This document shows positions 15,969-23,136 of a stretch of 64,000 bases of DNA, one piece after another. The number at the start of each line of letters is the position of its first letter. The stretch's first letter is position 1. A program made the position numbers and the translations under genes. The notes beneath the pieces were generated by a model. It did not search any database. It had not been told where the DNA came from and saw only the letters and a list, made by a program, of their open reading frames with translations. Location: the NCBI GenBank assembly GCA_031556035.1, contig JAVBTT010000012.1, positions 75,519 to 139,518 of the forward strand. Direction: 5' to 3'. This DNA is from JAVBTT01 sp031556035 (GTDB lineage: Bacteria; Bacillota; Clostridia; Oscillospirales; UBA929).

Positions 15969-17289
15969 CGTTTTTAGCCCTGACAACCTCAAGCCCTTCC
16001 GGAATGGAACAGTTTTTGGTTCCTTGAGCCGGTATGATGCACCGGTTGAATCCCAGCCTTCGACATTCGACCAGGCGAAGCTGCGACGAGGTCACAGACC
16101 GCAGCTCACCGGTCAGTCCAACCTCGCCGAACGCCGCGAGATCCGGAGGTATCGGCACATCTTTAAAGCTTGACGCCAGAGCCAGCAACGACGGCAGATC
16201 GCAGGCGGGCTCGTCCATTTTTAGACCGCCCACCACATTAAAATAGGCGTCGTGCGCCCCGATATAATATCCGGCGCGCCTTTCCAAAACCGCGATGAGC
16301 AGCATCGCCCTGTTGTAGTCCATGCCGTTCACCATACGCCTCGGTACGCCAAAGCTTGTGGGGCTCACAAGCGCCTGTATCTCGGCCAGCATCGGTCTTG
16401 AGCCCTCCATGACGCAAGCAACGCAAGTGCCCGGGACTCCCACGGGACGCCCGGACAGCAGCATTTCGGAGGGGTTTGGAACCTCGACAAGCCCCTCCGA
16501 GCGCATATCGAATACGCCTATCTCGTTTGTGGAGCCGAAGCGGTTTTTAGCGGCCCTCAGCACCCTGGTCGTAAGGTCCCGTTCCCCTTCAAAGTACAGA
16601 ACACAGTCCACCATATGCTCAAGCACCTTTGGACCGGCAATCGCCCCGTCTTTATTGACGTGCCCGATTACAAAGACGGTTATTCCCCAGCACTTTGCCA
16701 TTCGCATAAGCTCAAGCGCACACTCCTTGACCTGGCTGACGCTTCCTGGAGCGGCGGACAGCTCTGGCTTGAAGAGGGTCTGTATGGAGTCTACGATCAG
16801 AATGTTAGGTTTGGATTGCTCAACGGCCGCGGCAATATCGTCAAGATTTGTCTCCGCGAGCAGCTTAAGGACTTTTACCCCCAAGCGCTCAGCGCGCAGC
16901 CTGAGCTGGCGCGGCGATTCCTCCCCTGATACATACAGCACCTCCGCGAATCGGGTGACATCCCTGCATATCTGCATTAGCAGCGTAGACTTCCCTATCC
17001 CCGGCTCGCCGGAGACAAGCACAAGTGATCCGGCGACCGCCCCCCCGCCCAGTACCCTGTCAAGCTCGTCCAGTCCTGTTGAAAACCTGATCTCCTCCGC
17101 CATATGTATATCGTCCAGGGAAATGATGGAAGCGCCTCTCCCCTGCCCCGCTGTTCCCGGCTTTCCGGCCGCGGGCTCGGCTGGAGCCTCCGCCATTGTG
17201 TTCCAGGCGCCGCAGGCCGGGCATCTGCCCTGCCACTTTACCGACTCTCCGCCGCATTCTGTGCAAAAAAATGAATTGTGTTTTTTCAA
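15922..17289 (-). CDS. radA: DNA repair protein RadA/Sms
   Basis: RadA is a RecA-related helicase that processes recombination intermediates by branch migration. The 455-residue protein starts with a zinc finger (C9, C12, C23, C26: CTECGG and CPACGAW), then a RecA-type ATPase with Walker A SGEPGIGKST and the family motif KNRFGSTNE, then a Lon-protease-like C-terminal domain from about residue 290. The start is the TTG at 17289; AAAGGG lies 7 bases before it. The gene follows the CwlD-type amidase gene and may share its transcript. Confidence 0.95.
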   Translation of the reverse strand: MKKHNSFFCTECGGESVKWQGRCPACGAWNTMAEAPAEPAAGKPGTAGQGRGASIISLDDIHMAEEIRFSTGLDELDRVLGGGAVAGSLVLVSGEPGIGKSTLLMQICRDVTRFAEVLYVSGEESPRQLRLRAERLGVKVLKLLAETNLDDIAAAVEQSKPNILIVDSIQTLFKPELSAAPGSVSQVKECALELMRMAKCWGITVFVIGHVNKDGAIAGPKVLEHMVDCVLYFEGERDLTTRVLRAAKNRFGSTNEIGVFDMRSEGLVEVPNPSEMLLSGRPVGVPGTCVACVMEGSRPMLAEIQALVSPTSFGVPRRMVNGMDYNRAMLLIAVLERRAGYYIGAHDAYFNVVGGLKMDEPACDLPSLLALASSFKDVPIPPDLAAFGEVGLTGELRSVTSSQLRLVECRRLGFNRCIIPAQGTKNCSIPEGLEVVRAKNVKDAVRLALFRDASG

Positions 17290-17302
17290 GCTCCTACCCT
17301 TT

Positions 17303-18034
17303 TCACTCTGTTGTATTTTGTCCGGCCCAGTTAAGGTATGAAACCGCAACGGCCGCCGCCAGCTTTAGCTGATAGCTTTCAGAGAGCAATTTGGCCTCTT
17401 CTCCTGGATTGCTGATAAAGCCGCATTCAACAAGCATCGCCGGTCCGGTGACGTTGTTCATCAGGTAATTCGCGCCTATCTTCTTAGCTTTTCTTTTGTT
17501 TTCGGAATCGACAGCGGATACAAGCACGGACTGGGTATGTTCAGCAAGTTCCTTGCTCTTGGTGTTTGAGTTGTAATAGGCCTCGGCGCCTTTTACATAG
17601 CTCTCCTCAAATTCGTTCTGGTGCACGCTCAGCAGCACCGCGTTTTGTATACCGTTGACAAGCTTTGCGCGGTTTTTCAAATCCGATACCTTTTTTTCCG
17701 CAATACTTCGCGCGGAGGAATCGTGTATTGAAACGTCAGTTTCCCGCGTCATGATTGGAGCTATCCCGAGAAAGCGCATAAATGCGCCCATTTTCAAGCA
17801 TATTTCAAGATTAATTTCACTCTCGTTTACACCTGTAGCTGAAATGGCGCCACCGTCCTCTCCACCGTGTCCGGGGTCTATGACCGGCGTATAAACCGGC
17901 ACCTTCAGCATTAGCCACTTTGTTTCAGCATAACCAGAAACCGGCTGACTATTTGAGCCGTTGTTTCCAATGTAGCCAAGCACACTTACCGCGACTATCG
18001 CAGCCAATACAATAAATAAGACATTCTTTCTCAC
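17303..18034 (-). CDS. cwlD: N-acetylmuramoyl-L-alanine amidase, CwlD-type
   Basis: The 243-residue protein starts at a GTG (18034) after GGGGAGTG. A signal-anchor helix spans about residues 4-23, and the Amidase_3 domain fills the rest: zinc ligands in VIDPGHGGEDGGA (His), the catalytic Glu in NLEICLKMG, His in LLSVHQNEF and the second Glu in MLVECGFISNPGEE. CwlD removes peptide stems during cortex synthesis to allow muramic-lactam formation, so it is needed for germination. The Clostridia context with other spore genes supports CwlD over a vegetative amidase, though the two are hard to separate by sequence. Confidence 0.85.
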   Translation of the reverse strand: MRKNVLFIVLAAIVAVSVLGYIGNNGSNSQPVSGYAETKWLMLKVPVYTPVIDPGHGGEDGGAISATGVNESEINLEICLKMGAFMRFLGIAPIMTRETDVSIHDSSARSIAEKKVSDLKNRAKLVNGIQNAVLLSVHQNEFEESYVKGAEAYYNSNTKSKELAEHTQSVLVSAVDSENKRKAKKIGANYLMNNVTGPAMLVECGFISNPGEEAKLLSESYQLKLAAAVAVSYLNWAGQNTTE

Positions 18035-18104
18035 AAGCGCACTCCCCTGCCCTAATTGCTGAACCTCCCTAATAAAATATGCCCCGAAGGGTTCCGGCAT
18101 GACA

Positions 18105-18698
18105 CTACCGCAGCCTCTTGTCCCTTGCTTTCTTTTTTTCGTCTTTTCGCGGATCCTGATATATTATTTTTTGTCTTAAGCTTATAAACGCGTATCCGTA
18201 TCTGTAGCCCCAATTCGACATCAGAGGGACAAAAACAAGAGCTATAAGAAACATATATGGCCTGTCATGGAGCTGGAAAAGCCACCAAAAGGGAAAGTAA
18301 AAAAATTTCAGCCAAAGATGCGGCGTTTCATATCCGGCAAAATACAGGGCTGATGCGACAGCGCCAAAGAGAAAACCCGGTATCTGGGCGAATACCCCCG
18401 CTTTTATTCCGCGGCGCATGTCGAGCTCAATGTGGCTGTATTTGACCAGATTGTACTCACGCTGCCCCACCCTCCAGGCGGCAGAATAGGAGAAGACGGC
18501 CAGCAGCAAAAGTGAGAGAATAGAAGAAATAATAAAATAAGGGACGGTGCTCTCAAGCGATGATTCCCCTGATACTATTTGACTCAAAGCAATTGCCGCG
18601 CCTAAAAAGCCAATTATCGAAACAGTGATCTGATTTAAAAAAAGCCTGATGACGAAGGAGTGAAACGGGCTCTTCATTGTGTTTTCATTTTTCTTCAT
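18105..18698 (-). CDS. unknown membrane protein with four helices
   Basis: I do not recognise this 197-residue protein. It has four hydrophobic segments at about residues 23-43, 52-74, 98-118 and 146-163, and a very basic C-terminus (DPRKDEKKKARDKRLR). The sequence around RVGQREYNLVKYSHIELD and FAQIPGFLFGA looks conserved in style, with an aromatic-rich WLKFFYFPFWWLFQLHDRP loop. It lies upstream of cwlD (70 bases) in the same direction and could share its transcript. No enzymatic motif was found. Confidence 0.65.
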   Translation of the reverse strand: MKKNENTMKSPFHSFVIRLFLNQITVSIIGFLGAAIALSQIVSGESSLESTVPYFIISSILSLLLLAVFSYSAAWRVGQREYNLVKYSHIELDMRRGIKAGVFAQIPGFLFGAVASALYFAGYETPHLWLKFFYFPFWWLFQLHDRPYMFLIALVFVPLMSNWGYRYGYAFISLRQKIIYQDPRKDEKKKARDKRLR

Positions 18699-18943
18699 GC
18701 AGGCTTCCCTCTTTTTGCTGAAAATTATTATTTATACAGAGAGTATATCATACATCAGAGGATTAGGAAATATTTTTTCGGGTGAATTGCTTACAACAGG
18801 CTTATCAGCGCCGCGCTTCCCTTTGTATTTATCGTTGCTTTGCAACTTATGATTTCGACAATATACAATTGTTTTTGCGGAATTGGAACTGGCTTCATAT
18901 GATGTGTTGGTTGCCAATTCTAAATATGGGGAGGAATAACATC

Positions 18944-19372
18944 ATGGACGAGAGATCTGCCGGAAGCGCTGCCGAAACCGGTTATTTGCCAACGCAAGGA
19001 AGACTCGCGGTATCCTACGTTCCCACGCAGAAACCCAACAGCCCGCAGTACAGCGCCGCAGAGGGTCTGAAAAACGGGACTTTGTTTCCCGGTTTAAATT
19101 TGCCCTATCGCAATTATATTCCTAGCCGGTCAATACCGGAAACACCACTGGGAGAAATCATGATAATGAGCTTCGCGGTCGCCGAATTGGGGCTCTACCT
19201 TGACACTCACCCCGAGGATAAGGAGGCGCTACAACTTCACAACAATTATGTGAGGTTGCTGCGCGATGCCATGGCGGCATACGAAAAGGAAATCGGGCCT
19301 ATAACTCAGGAAACGGTCATGGAGGGAAAGTACAGCTGGATTAAGGATCCATGGCCCTGGGATGAGAGATAA
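18944..19372 (+). CDS. cotJB: fused CotJA-CotJB spore-coat protein
   Basis: A single 142-residue frame joins two proteins that are separate in Bacillus. Residues about 18-60 match CotJA (LAVSYVPTQKPN, AAEGLKNGTLFPGLNLPY); residues about 68-142 match CotJB (EIMIMSFAVAELGLYLDTHP, then YSWIKDPWPWDER). The join is a short PSRSIPETPLG linker. The start ATG at 18944 follows GGGGAGG. cotJC begins 12 bases later, completing the cotJ operon. These proteins form part of the inner spore coat. The fused form is unusual; a cotJA stop deleted by mutation is one explanation. Confidence 0.88.
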   Translation: MDERSAGSAAETGYLPTQGRLAVSYVPTQKPNSPQYSAAEGLKNGTLFPGLNLPYRNYIPSRSIPETPLGEIMIMSFAVAELGLYLDTHPEDKEALQLHNNYVRLLRDAMAAYEKEIGPITQETVMEGKYSWIKDPWPWDER

Positions 19373-19384
19373 GGAGGGATAGAT

Positions 19385-19981
19385 ATGTTTCAATATGAAA
19401 AAAAACTCCAGTACCCAATAAAGGTTAAAAACACAAACCCAGCTTTGGCGAAAATAATAATAACTCAATATGGTGGGCCGGATGGAGAGCTTGGAGCATC
19501 CTTACGGTATCTATCCCAGCGTTTTGTCATGCCCTATCCGGAACTGAAGGCGGTACTGACGGACATCGGAACAGAGGAGCTCGGACATCTGGAAATGGTA
19601 GGCACTTTGGTACATCAGCTGACAAGAAACCTCAGTGTTGAAGACATCAAAAAGGGCGGATTCGACTCATATTTTGTCGACCATACAACAGGTATATATC
19701 CCATTGCTGCCTCCGGTACACCCTGGTCCGCCGCAACATTTGCTTCCAAGGGTGATGTAATCACAGATCTAACTGAAGATATGGCAGCGGAGCAAAAGGC
19801 AAGAACAACTTATGACAATATTTTGCGATTGTCCGATGATCCGGATGTCAATGATGTAATAAAGTTCCTGAGAGCCAGAGAAATTGTTCATTTCCAGCGT
19901 TTCGGCGAAGCGCTTCGACTTGCTACCGATCGCATGAACCAGAAAAACGTCTATTCCGTAAATCCTGCGTTTGACAGATAA
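19385..19981 (+). CDS. cotJC: CotJC, manganese-catalase-family spore coat protein
   Basis: The 198-residue protein belongs to the manganese catalase fold used in spore coats. It contains the metal-site region GGPDGELGASLRYLSQRF and a second Glu/His cluster in DIGTEELGHLEMVGTL, then DMAAEQKARTTYDNIL and REIVHFQRFGEAL with further carboxylate and histidine ligands, all consistent with a dinuclear Mn site. AAGGAGG precedes the ATG. It follows the fused cotJA-cotJB gene directly. Mother-cell (sigma-E) expression is expected from the family, but no convincing sigma-E promoter was identified. Confidence 0.93.
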   Translation: MFQYEKKLQYPIKVKNTNPALAKIIITQYGGPDGELGASLRYLSQRFVMPYPELKAVLTDIGTEELGHLEMVGTLVHQLTRNLSVEDIKKGGFDSYFVDHTTGIYPIAASGTPWSAATFASKGDVITDLTEDMAAEQKARTTYDNILRLSDDPDVNDVIKFLRAREIVHFQRFGEALRLATDRMNQKNVYSVNPAFDR

Positions 19982-20012
19982 TACTAATACCTGTTTAAAA
20001 CCAGACGGTATT

Positions 20013-20050
20013 AATTTGCTGAAGCTTGCCTCAGCAAGCTTCAGCAAATT
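20013..20050 (+). terminator. 17-bp perfect hairpin after cotJC
   Basis: Arms 20013-20029 and 20034-20050 are perfect complements with loop CTCA, 32 bases after the cotJC stop. The trailing T-run is short. It is the likely end of the cotJ transcript. Confidence 0.65.
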
Positions 20051-20110
20051 TCTAAATGGAAGGTTTTAACATGGGATTAGTATAAATACATTTATCAACC
20101 TGTCGACCAA

Positions 20111-20139
20111 GCCCCCGTTAGTTGCGAGCAAACGGGGGC
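20111..20139. repeat. 9-bp inverted repeat at the transposase fragment
   Basis: GCCCCCGTT (20111-20119) pairs with AACGGGGGC (20131-20139) across an 11-base loop, inside the end of the transposase scrap. It may be a terminator without a T-run. Confidence 0.5.
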
Positions 20140-20240
20140 CAAACCATGTGCAGAGGCGGCGTCTTGTATCCGCTGTCTATAGCCACAGCTTCTATGTCCA
20201 GGAAGTACACCAGCACATTCCTGTACAGTGCTCCTACCAT
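20118..20240 (-). pseudogene. IS1182-type transposase fragment
   Basis: A 40-residue minus-strand frame reads YFLDIEAVAIDSGYKTPP, which matches the conserved ValAspAlaGlyTyrLysThrPro block of IS1182-like (DUF772) transposases, containing one catalytic Asp. Nothing of the enzyme remains upstream, where the prepilin peptidase gene ends at 20251, and after the block the frame runs through a hairpin (20111-20139) to a stop. It is a leftover scrap of an insertion sequence. Confidence 0.6.
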
Positions 20241-20250
20241 AAACAGTAGC

Positions 20251-20862
20251 TTATGGCAGAATAATTGCAAGCAGCGCCGGCCCGCAGTATCTGCATATTA
20301 TTATTCCAGCGGCAAGCGCCGGGGCAAATGGAATCGTGGATCCATCTTTGGGAATCCGGCGAAGAAGCTTTAATACTGCTACAAGCAAAACAGCGGCAAG
20401 CGCCGCGATAAAGAGCGACAGCAGCGCTGAGCGCCATCCCAGCATCAAACCGCATACTGCGGCTAGCTTGACGTCGCCCCAACCCAGTACGTCTCTTCCG
20501 TAAGCCTTGCCCCCGAAAATCAATAGCAGCGCAAGAGATCCCCCAACTACGGCGGCTCCTATAAGACGGTCATGCCAAGGCGGATCAATTCGCAGAAAAA
20601 ATTCCAGGATGGAGAGTACCGCTATCGCAACCACGAGCTGATTTGGAACTACCATCATCTTAAGGTCAACAACGGCAATGACTATCATAAGACTGGCAAT
20701 CAGGGACGAAAGGAGCGATTCGATGACAGCCAGCTCTAAAAGACAAGTCAGCGGCCAAACTGCAAACAGTAAAACTGCCGCAAGTCGGCTCTTTGTGGCG
20801 ATATAACCGAAAAAGCCGGCAACGACACCCGCCGCTGTAAAATATAAAAGCTCCAACGCCAT
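20251..20862 (-). CDS. A24-family prepilin peptidase, short form
   Basis: This membrane aspartyl protease cleaves the leader peptides of type IV pilin-like proteins. The 203-residue product has about six helices and both catalytic aspartates: one in VDLKMMVVPNQL and one in GWGDVKLA (the GxGD motif). It lacks the N-terminal cytoplasmic methylase domain of full-size PilD, as in many Firmicute and archaeal-like forms. ATG 20862 lies only one base after AAAGGAGG, so a TTG two codons downstream (20856) may be the real start. No pilin genes are in the window; the substrate is unknown. Confidence 0.8.
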   Translation of the reverse strand: MALELLYFTAAGVVAGFFGYIATKSRLAAVLLFAVWPLTCLLELAVIESLLSSLIASLMIVIAVVDLKMMVVPNQLVVAIAVLSILEFFLRIDPPWHDRLIGAAVVGGSLALLLIFGGKAYGRDVLGWGDVKLAAVCGLMLGWRSALLSLFIAALAAVLLVAVLKLLRRIPKDGSTIPFAPALAAGIIICRYCGPALLAIILP

Positions 20863-21047
20863 CCCTCCTTTGTCTAGTAAAATTCCGGCACCCAAAAGTC
20901 TAACAGGCTTCATAAATTCCAGCAATATGCTTCCGGCGCAATATAATGATACTCTAAATATTCGCACGTGTAAATCAAATCTTGTAAGCAACCTACGGGA
21001 TACCAAAGGTATGTCTGGGCATTACATTGCAGGATTGTAAAATCTTG

Positions 21048-21076
21048 TTGACAAACTCCGTGCGCCGGTCTATAAT
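21048..21076 (+). promoter_or_regulatory. consensus promoter of the rplJ-rplL operon
   Basis: TTGACA (21048-21053) and TATAAT (21071-21076) are 17 bases apart, a perfect sigma-A promoter. Confidence 0.93.
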
Positions 21077-21082
21077 GCAATA

Positions 21083-21209
21083 GCGTTCCCTAGACAGCAG
21101 GCGGACTCTGTCCATAAATCCTGCCGAGGACTGCATCCATATACGACAGGCTATGCCCTGCCGAGTTGATGTCAGCTCCTTGTGTCTTTGCGGCGCAAGG
21201 ATTTTTTGT
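21083..21209 (+). promoter_or_regulatory. ribosomal protein L10 leader with attenuator
   Basis: The 5' leader before rplJ has the L10-leader pattern: a TAGACAGCAGG strand pairs with CCTGCCGAG elements, forming the kink-turn-like structure bound by L10-(L12)4. A second hairpin (CCTTGTG with CGCAAGG, 21178-21200) ends in six T's and resembles an attenuator terminator. Together they should let excess L10 shut off its own operon. Confidence 0.85.
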
Positions 21210-21252
21210 TGTGTTAATACACAGCAGTATTTACTTTCCGGGAGGTGAATCC

Positions 21253-21786
21253 ATGCCAAACGCAAAAGTTCTTGAGCAGAAAAAGGCCATTGTCGACGAG
21301 CTCGCGGAAAATATGAAGTCAGCGCAGTCCGGCGTACTGGTCGACTACAAGGGCATTACTGTCGCGGCCGACACCCAGCTACGCCGTGATCTCAGGGCCG
21401 CCGGAGTCGAATACCACGTCGTGAAGAACACTCTGCTGACCCTCGCCGTACGCAAGATAGGCTTTGAAGCCCTTGAGTCCGTGCTCAAAGGCACAACCGC
21501 ACTGGCCTACAGCAAGAACGACATGATAGCACCTGCGAAAATTCTGAACGAGTACGCCAAAAAGAGCGGAGACAAGTTCAAGATCAAAGCCGGCTTTGTT
21601 GACGGCGGCGTTATAGACGCCAGGCAGGTGTCCGCCCTTGCCGAGATGCCGCCCAAGGAGCAGCTTATCGCGCGCGCCCTCGCTGGCTTCAACGCGCCGA
21701 TATCCGGCTTTGTCAACGTGCTCAACGGCAATCTGCGCGGCCTCGTTGTCGCGCTTAACGCGATCGCGGAAAAGAAGAGCGCATAG
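21253..21786 (+). CDS. rplJ: 50S ribosomal protein L10
   Basis: L10 forms the base of the ribosomal stalk and anchors L7/L12 dimers. The 177-residue protein shows the N-terminal RNA-binding domain (AQSGVLVDYKGITVA, VVKNTLLTLAVRKIG) and the C-terminal helix that binds L12 (FNAPISGFVNVLNGNLRGLVVALNAIAEKK). GGGAGGTGA precedes the ATG at 21253. It follows the L10 leader and precedes rplL by 54 bases. Upstream rplA/rplK are not in the window; this operon has its own promoter. Confidence 0.98.
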   Translation: MPNAKVLEQKKAIVDELAENMKSAQSGVLVDYKGITVAADTQLRRDLRAAGVEYHVVKNTLLTLAVRKIGFEALESVLKGTTALAYSKNDMIAPAKILNEYAKKSGDKFKIKAGFVDGGVIDARQVSALAEMPPKEQLIARALAGFNAPISGFVNVLNGNLRGLVVALNAIAEKKSA

Positions 21787-21840
21787 TTTTTCGAGTACAG
21801 CAGCCACAAAAAATCATACATTATTTGGAGGTAAACACAC

Positions 21841-22224
21841 ATGGCAAGCGATAAAGTCACAAAGCTCATCGAGGATGTCAAGGTCCTAACCGTTCTTGAG
21901 CTCTCCGAGCTCGTCAAAGCCCTTGAGGAGGAGTTTGGCGTCTCCGCCGCCGCCCCCGCGATGATGATGGCCGCCCCCGCCGCCGGAGCCGCCGCCCCCG
22001 CCGCCGAGGAGCAGACCGAGTTCACCGCCGTTCTTCAGGAAATCGGCGCCAACAAAATCGGCGTCATCAAGGTTGTCCGCGAGCTCACCGCTCTTGGACT
22101 CAAGGAAGCCAAGGATCTCGTTGAAGGCGCTCCCAAGCCCATTAAGGAAAACGTCAGCAAGGACGAGGCCGAGGCAATCAAGGCCAAACTCGAGGAAGCC
22201 GGCGCCAAGGTCGTTATTAAGTAA
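21841..22224 (+). CDS. rplL: 50S ribosomal protein L7/L12
   Basis: The 127-residue stalk protein has the N-terminal dimerisation helix (VLELSELVKALEEEFGV), an Ala/Pro-rich hinge (about residues 39-62), and the C-terminal GTPase-activating domain (KIGVIKVVRELTALGLKEAK, then LVEGAPKPIKENVSKDEAE). TTTGGAGGTAAAC precedes the ATG. A terminator follows at 22240. Confidence 0.98.
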   Translation: MASDKVTKLIEDVKVLTVLELSELVKALEEEFGVSAAAPAMMMAAPAAGAAAPAAEEQTEFTAVLQEIGANKIGVIKVVRELTALGLKEAKDLVEGAPKPIKENVSKDEAEAIKAKLEEAGAKVVIK

Positions 22225-22239
22225 TATCAAATGCTCAAG

Positions 22240-22269
22240 GCCGCCTCAATGCGTGTTGGGGCGGCTTTT
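22240..22269 (+). terminator. terminator after rplL
   Basis: A 10-bp stem with one G-T pair (22240-22249 with 22256-22265) is followed by TTTT, 16 bases after the rplL stop. Confidence 0.85.
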
Positions 22270-22283
22270 GCAATGGAGGCAGC

Positions 22284-23093
22284 ATGATTATTCCCTATAA
22301 TGACGATCCATCCGGGCTGCTTGCCGGAATCAGGCTGTTTATGCTGGACATGGACGGCACATTCTATCTGGGAAACCGGCTTATCCCCGGCGCCCTGGAT
22401 TTTATCCGCAGGCTGGAGGAAACCGGGCGGGATTTCATATTTCTTACCAACAACTCATCTAAGAGCTCCCGGGACTACTCCGAAAAGCTCTCCGGAATGG
22501 GCCTCAACATCCCGGGGTGGAAAATTACCACCTCCGGCGCCGCTACGATAGACTATTTAAAGCGCGTCCATCCGGGGGCCTCCGTCTATCTGATGGGCAA
22601 CGAATCCCTCAGGGCCGAGTTTCTGAGCTCGGGGATAACCATGACCGAAGACTCCCCGGACATAGCCGTCACCGCGTTCGACACGGAGCTCACCTATCAC
22701 AAGCTCTGCAAAATCTGCGGCTTTGTCCGCTCCGGCCTTCCCTGGATCGCCACCCATCCCGACTTCAACTGCCCCACGGAGGGCGGCTATATCCCCGACA
22801 TCGGCTCAATGCACGCTCTGATTGAGGCCTCGACCGGGAGGCGGCCAGACGCAGTTGTCGGCAAGCCGGAGAGACATATAGCCGAGTACGCGCTGCGCCT
22901 CACCGGGGCGACATCCGGAGAGACCGCCATGATCGGGGACAGGCTGTACACAGACACAGGACTTGCTGTAAACACCGGCATGACAGGCATTCTGGTGCTT
23001 TCCGGAGAGGCTGAGGCCGTGGATATCGCGGCTTCTCAGCACAAGCCCCAACTTGTGTTTGACTGCCTGAAAAACATAATTGAGTTTCTATAG
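22284..23093 (+). CDS. HAD-IIA family phosphatase (NagD-like)
   Basis: The 269-residue protein has HAD motif I MLDMDGTFYLG (nucleophile Asp), motif II in FLTNNSSKSS, motif III Lys in VGKPERHIAE and motif IV MIGDRLYTDTGLA. The FLTNNSS element and the cap between motifs II and III place it in subclass IIA with NagD and p-nitrophenyl phosphatase-like enzymes. The substrate is probably a sugar phosphate or nucleotide, but is not identifiable. GGAGG precedes the ATG. It sits downstream of rplL with its own terminator between them. Confidence 0.9.
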   Translation: MIIPYNDDPSGLLAGIRLFMLDMDGTFYLGNRLIPGALDFIRRLEETGRDFIFLTNNSSKSSRDYSEKLSGMGLNIPGWKITTSGAATIDYLKRVHPGASVYLMGNESLRAEFLSSGITMTEDSPDIAVTAFDTELTYHKLCKICGFVRSGLPWIATHPDFNCPTEGGYIPDIGSMHALIEASTGRRPDAVVGKPERHIAEYALRLTGATSGETAMIGDRLYTDTGLAVNTGMTGILVLSGEAEAVDIAASQHKPQLVFDCLKNIIEFL

Positions 23094-23135
23094 AGATAAT
23101 GCGGGCCGCGAACGCGGCCCGCATTATCTCTATAG
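23088..23135. terminator. 22-bp perfect hairpin between convergent genes
   Basis: Arms 23088-23109 and 23114-23135 are perfectly complementary with loop GAAC. The stop codon of the HAD gene (23091-23093) lies in the left arm, and the DUF5107-TPR gene ends right after the right arm. No T-run follows either way; it probably protects or ends both transcripts. Confidence 0.7.
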
Positions 23136-23136
23136 A

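Noticed and set aside
16322..17341. Open frame of 339 codons on the plus strand opposite radA
   Set aside because: Antisense shadow of RadA with a Ser/Pro-rich nonsense translation.
18840..18880. Sigma-E promoter before cotJ
   Set aside because: An ATATACAAT-like -10 near 18860 is present but no matching -35 at the right spacing was found, so it was not annotated.
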